Source of the DNA: JAVBLP01 sp052034625
Lineage (GTDB): Bacteria; Elusimicrobiota; Endomicrobiia; Endomicrobiales; Endomicrobiaceae
Assembly: GCA_052034625.1 (NCBI GenBank)
Contig: JBPOII010000005.1
Span: forward strand, 16,161 to 80,160
Direction: 5' to 3'
Length of the DNA: 64,000 nt
The translations under genes and the position numbers were made by a program. Below are positions 63,881-64,000 of this stretch, piece after piece; the first letter of the stretch is position 1, and each line of letters opens with the position of its first letter. The notes below the pieces were generated by a model. That model ran no database searches, had not been told where the DNA came from, and saw only the letters and a list, made by a program, of their open reading frames with translations.

Positions 63881-64000
63881 TTAAGGAAAACGGTAGGTTA
63901 AACTTACAAAATGGTTCCCTGTGGAATCTTGTATCTCTAACGGCAGTCCGAATGCATAATCTATCATCAATCTTGACTTTGAGCCTTCTTTCCCAAAATC
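63881..64000 (-). CDS. C-terminus of an outer-membrane barrel protein (partial, PorV/UPF0164-like)
   Basis: Only the last 39 residues are in the window. They read RLMIDYAFGLPLEI and then NHFVSLTYRFP before the TAA: two amphipathic beta strands with a turn between, ending in an aromatic-rich strand, as in UPF0164 and other outer-membrane barrels. The gene continues beyond the right edge. The family is inferred from the strand pattern alone. Confidence 0.6.
   Translation of the reverse strand, partial: DFGKEGSKSRLMIDYAFGLPLEIQDSTGNHFVSLTYRFP

Overview
The window is 64 kb of AT-rich, densely packed bacterial chromosome. Nearly every gene lies on the minus strand; only four genes, between 11.5 and 16.5 kb, are on the plus strand. 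The cell is Gram-negative in design: it has a lipid-linked murein pathway with a DAP-type MurE motif, an LPS-type heptosyltransferase family protein, a secretin, UPF0164/PorV-like barrels and a lipoprotein thioredoxin. PorV-like proteins, a Tad-like pseudopilin set, giant exported proteins and low GC together suggest Elusimicrobiota (Endomicrobia-like) or a neighbour such as Omnitrophota. That placement is inference from gene content; no rRNA is present.

Layout. 0.2-7.3 kb: one 2363-residue exported protein that strings together a TraB/ChaN-like region, an HELKH zincin-like motif, an HD-type phosphohydrolase region and a class III fructose-bisphosphatase-like metallophosphatase; it is the most unusual gene here. 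7.3-11.4 kb: a small membrane protein, a BaiN/HI0933-type flavoprotein, a P-loop kinase, a PorV-like barrel fused to a CsgG/TolB-N-like domain, and a YhcH-type protein. 11.5-16.5 kb: an exported SagB-like nitroreductase, initiator tRNA, a repeat-rich gap, then a three-gene envelope glycosylation operon ending in a GT-C/PAP2 fusion. 16.5-30.7 kb: flavin reductase, uvrB, surE and a division/cell wall cluster (rsmH-ftsL-ftsI-murE-murF-mraY-murD-ftsW-murG). 30.7-32.1 kb: RNase P RNA, a zinc-ribbon coiled-coil gene and two tRNAs. 32.1-38.2 kb: rmlA, a minimal Tad/secretin module, gcvT and lpd. 38.2-48.4 kb: proS, greA, ispG, rseP, dxr, cdsA, uppS, a ferredoxin, frr, pyrH, tsf and rpsB. 48.6-63.8 kb: two GT-C membrane proteins, murA, prmC, prfA, rpmE, rho, coaE, polA, trxB, a TlpA-like lipoprotein, trxA, fmt and def. 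The right edge cuts an outer-membrane barrel gene.

The genes work together mainly in envelope building and translation. Dxr and IspG make isoprenoid precursors, UppS makes the undecaprenyl carrier, CdsA feeds phospholipid synthesis, MurA-MurG plus FtsW/FtsI make septal murein, and the GT-C proteins use polyprenyl-phosphate sugars. RpsB-Tsf-PyrH-Frr, Def-Fmt, PrfA-PrmC, RNase P and three tRNAs serve translation. Several near-consensus sigma-70 promoters can be read directly (tRNAs, rpsB, rpmE, def, the GT9 operon), and most genes are separated by a few bases or overlap by 1-11.
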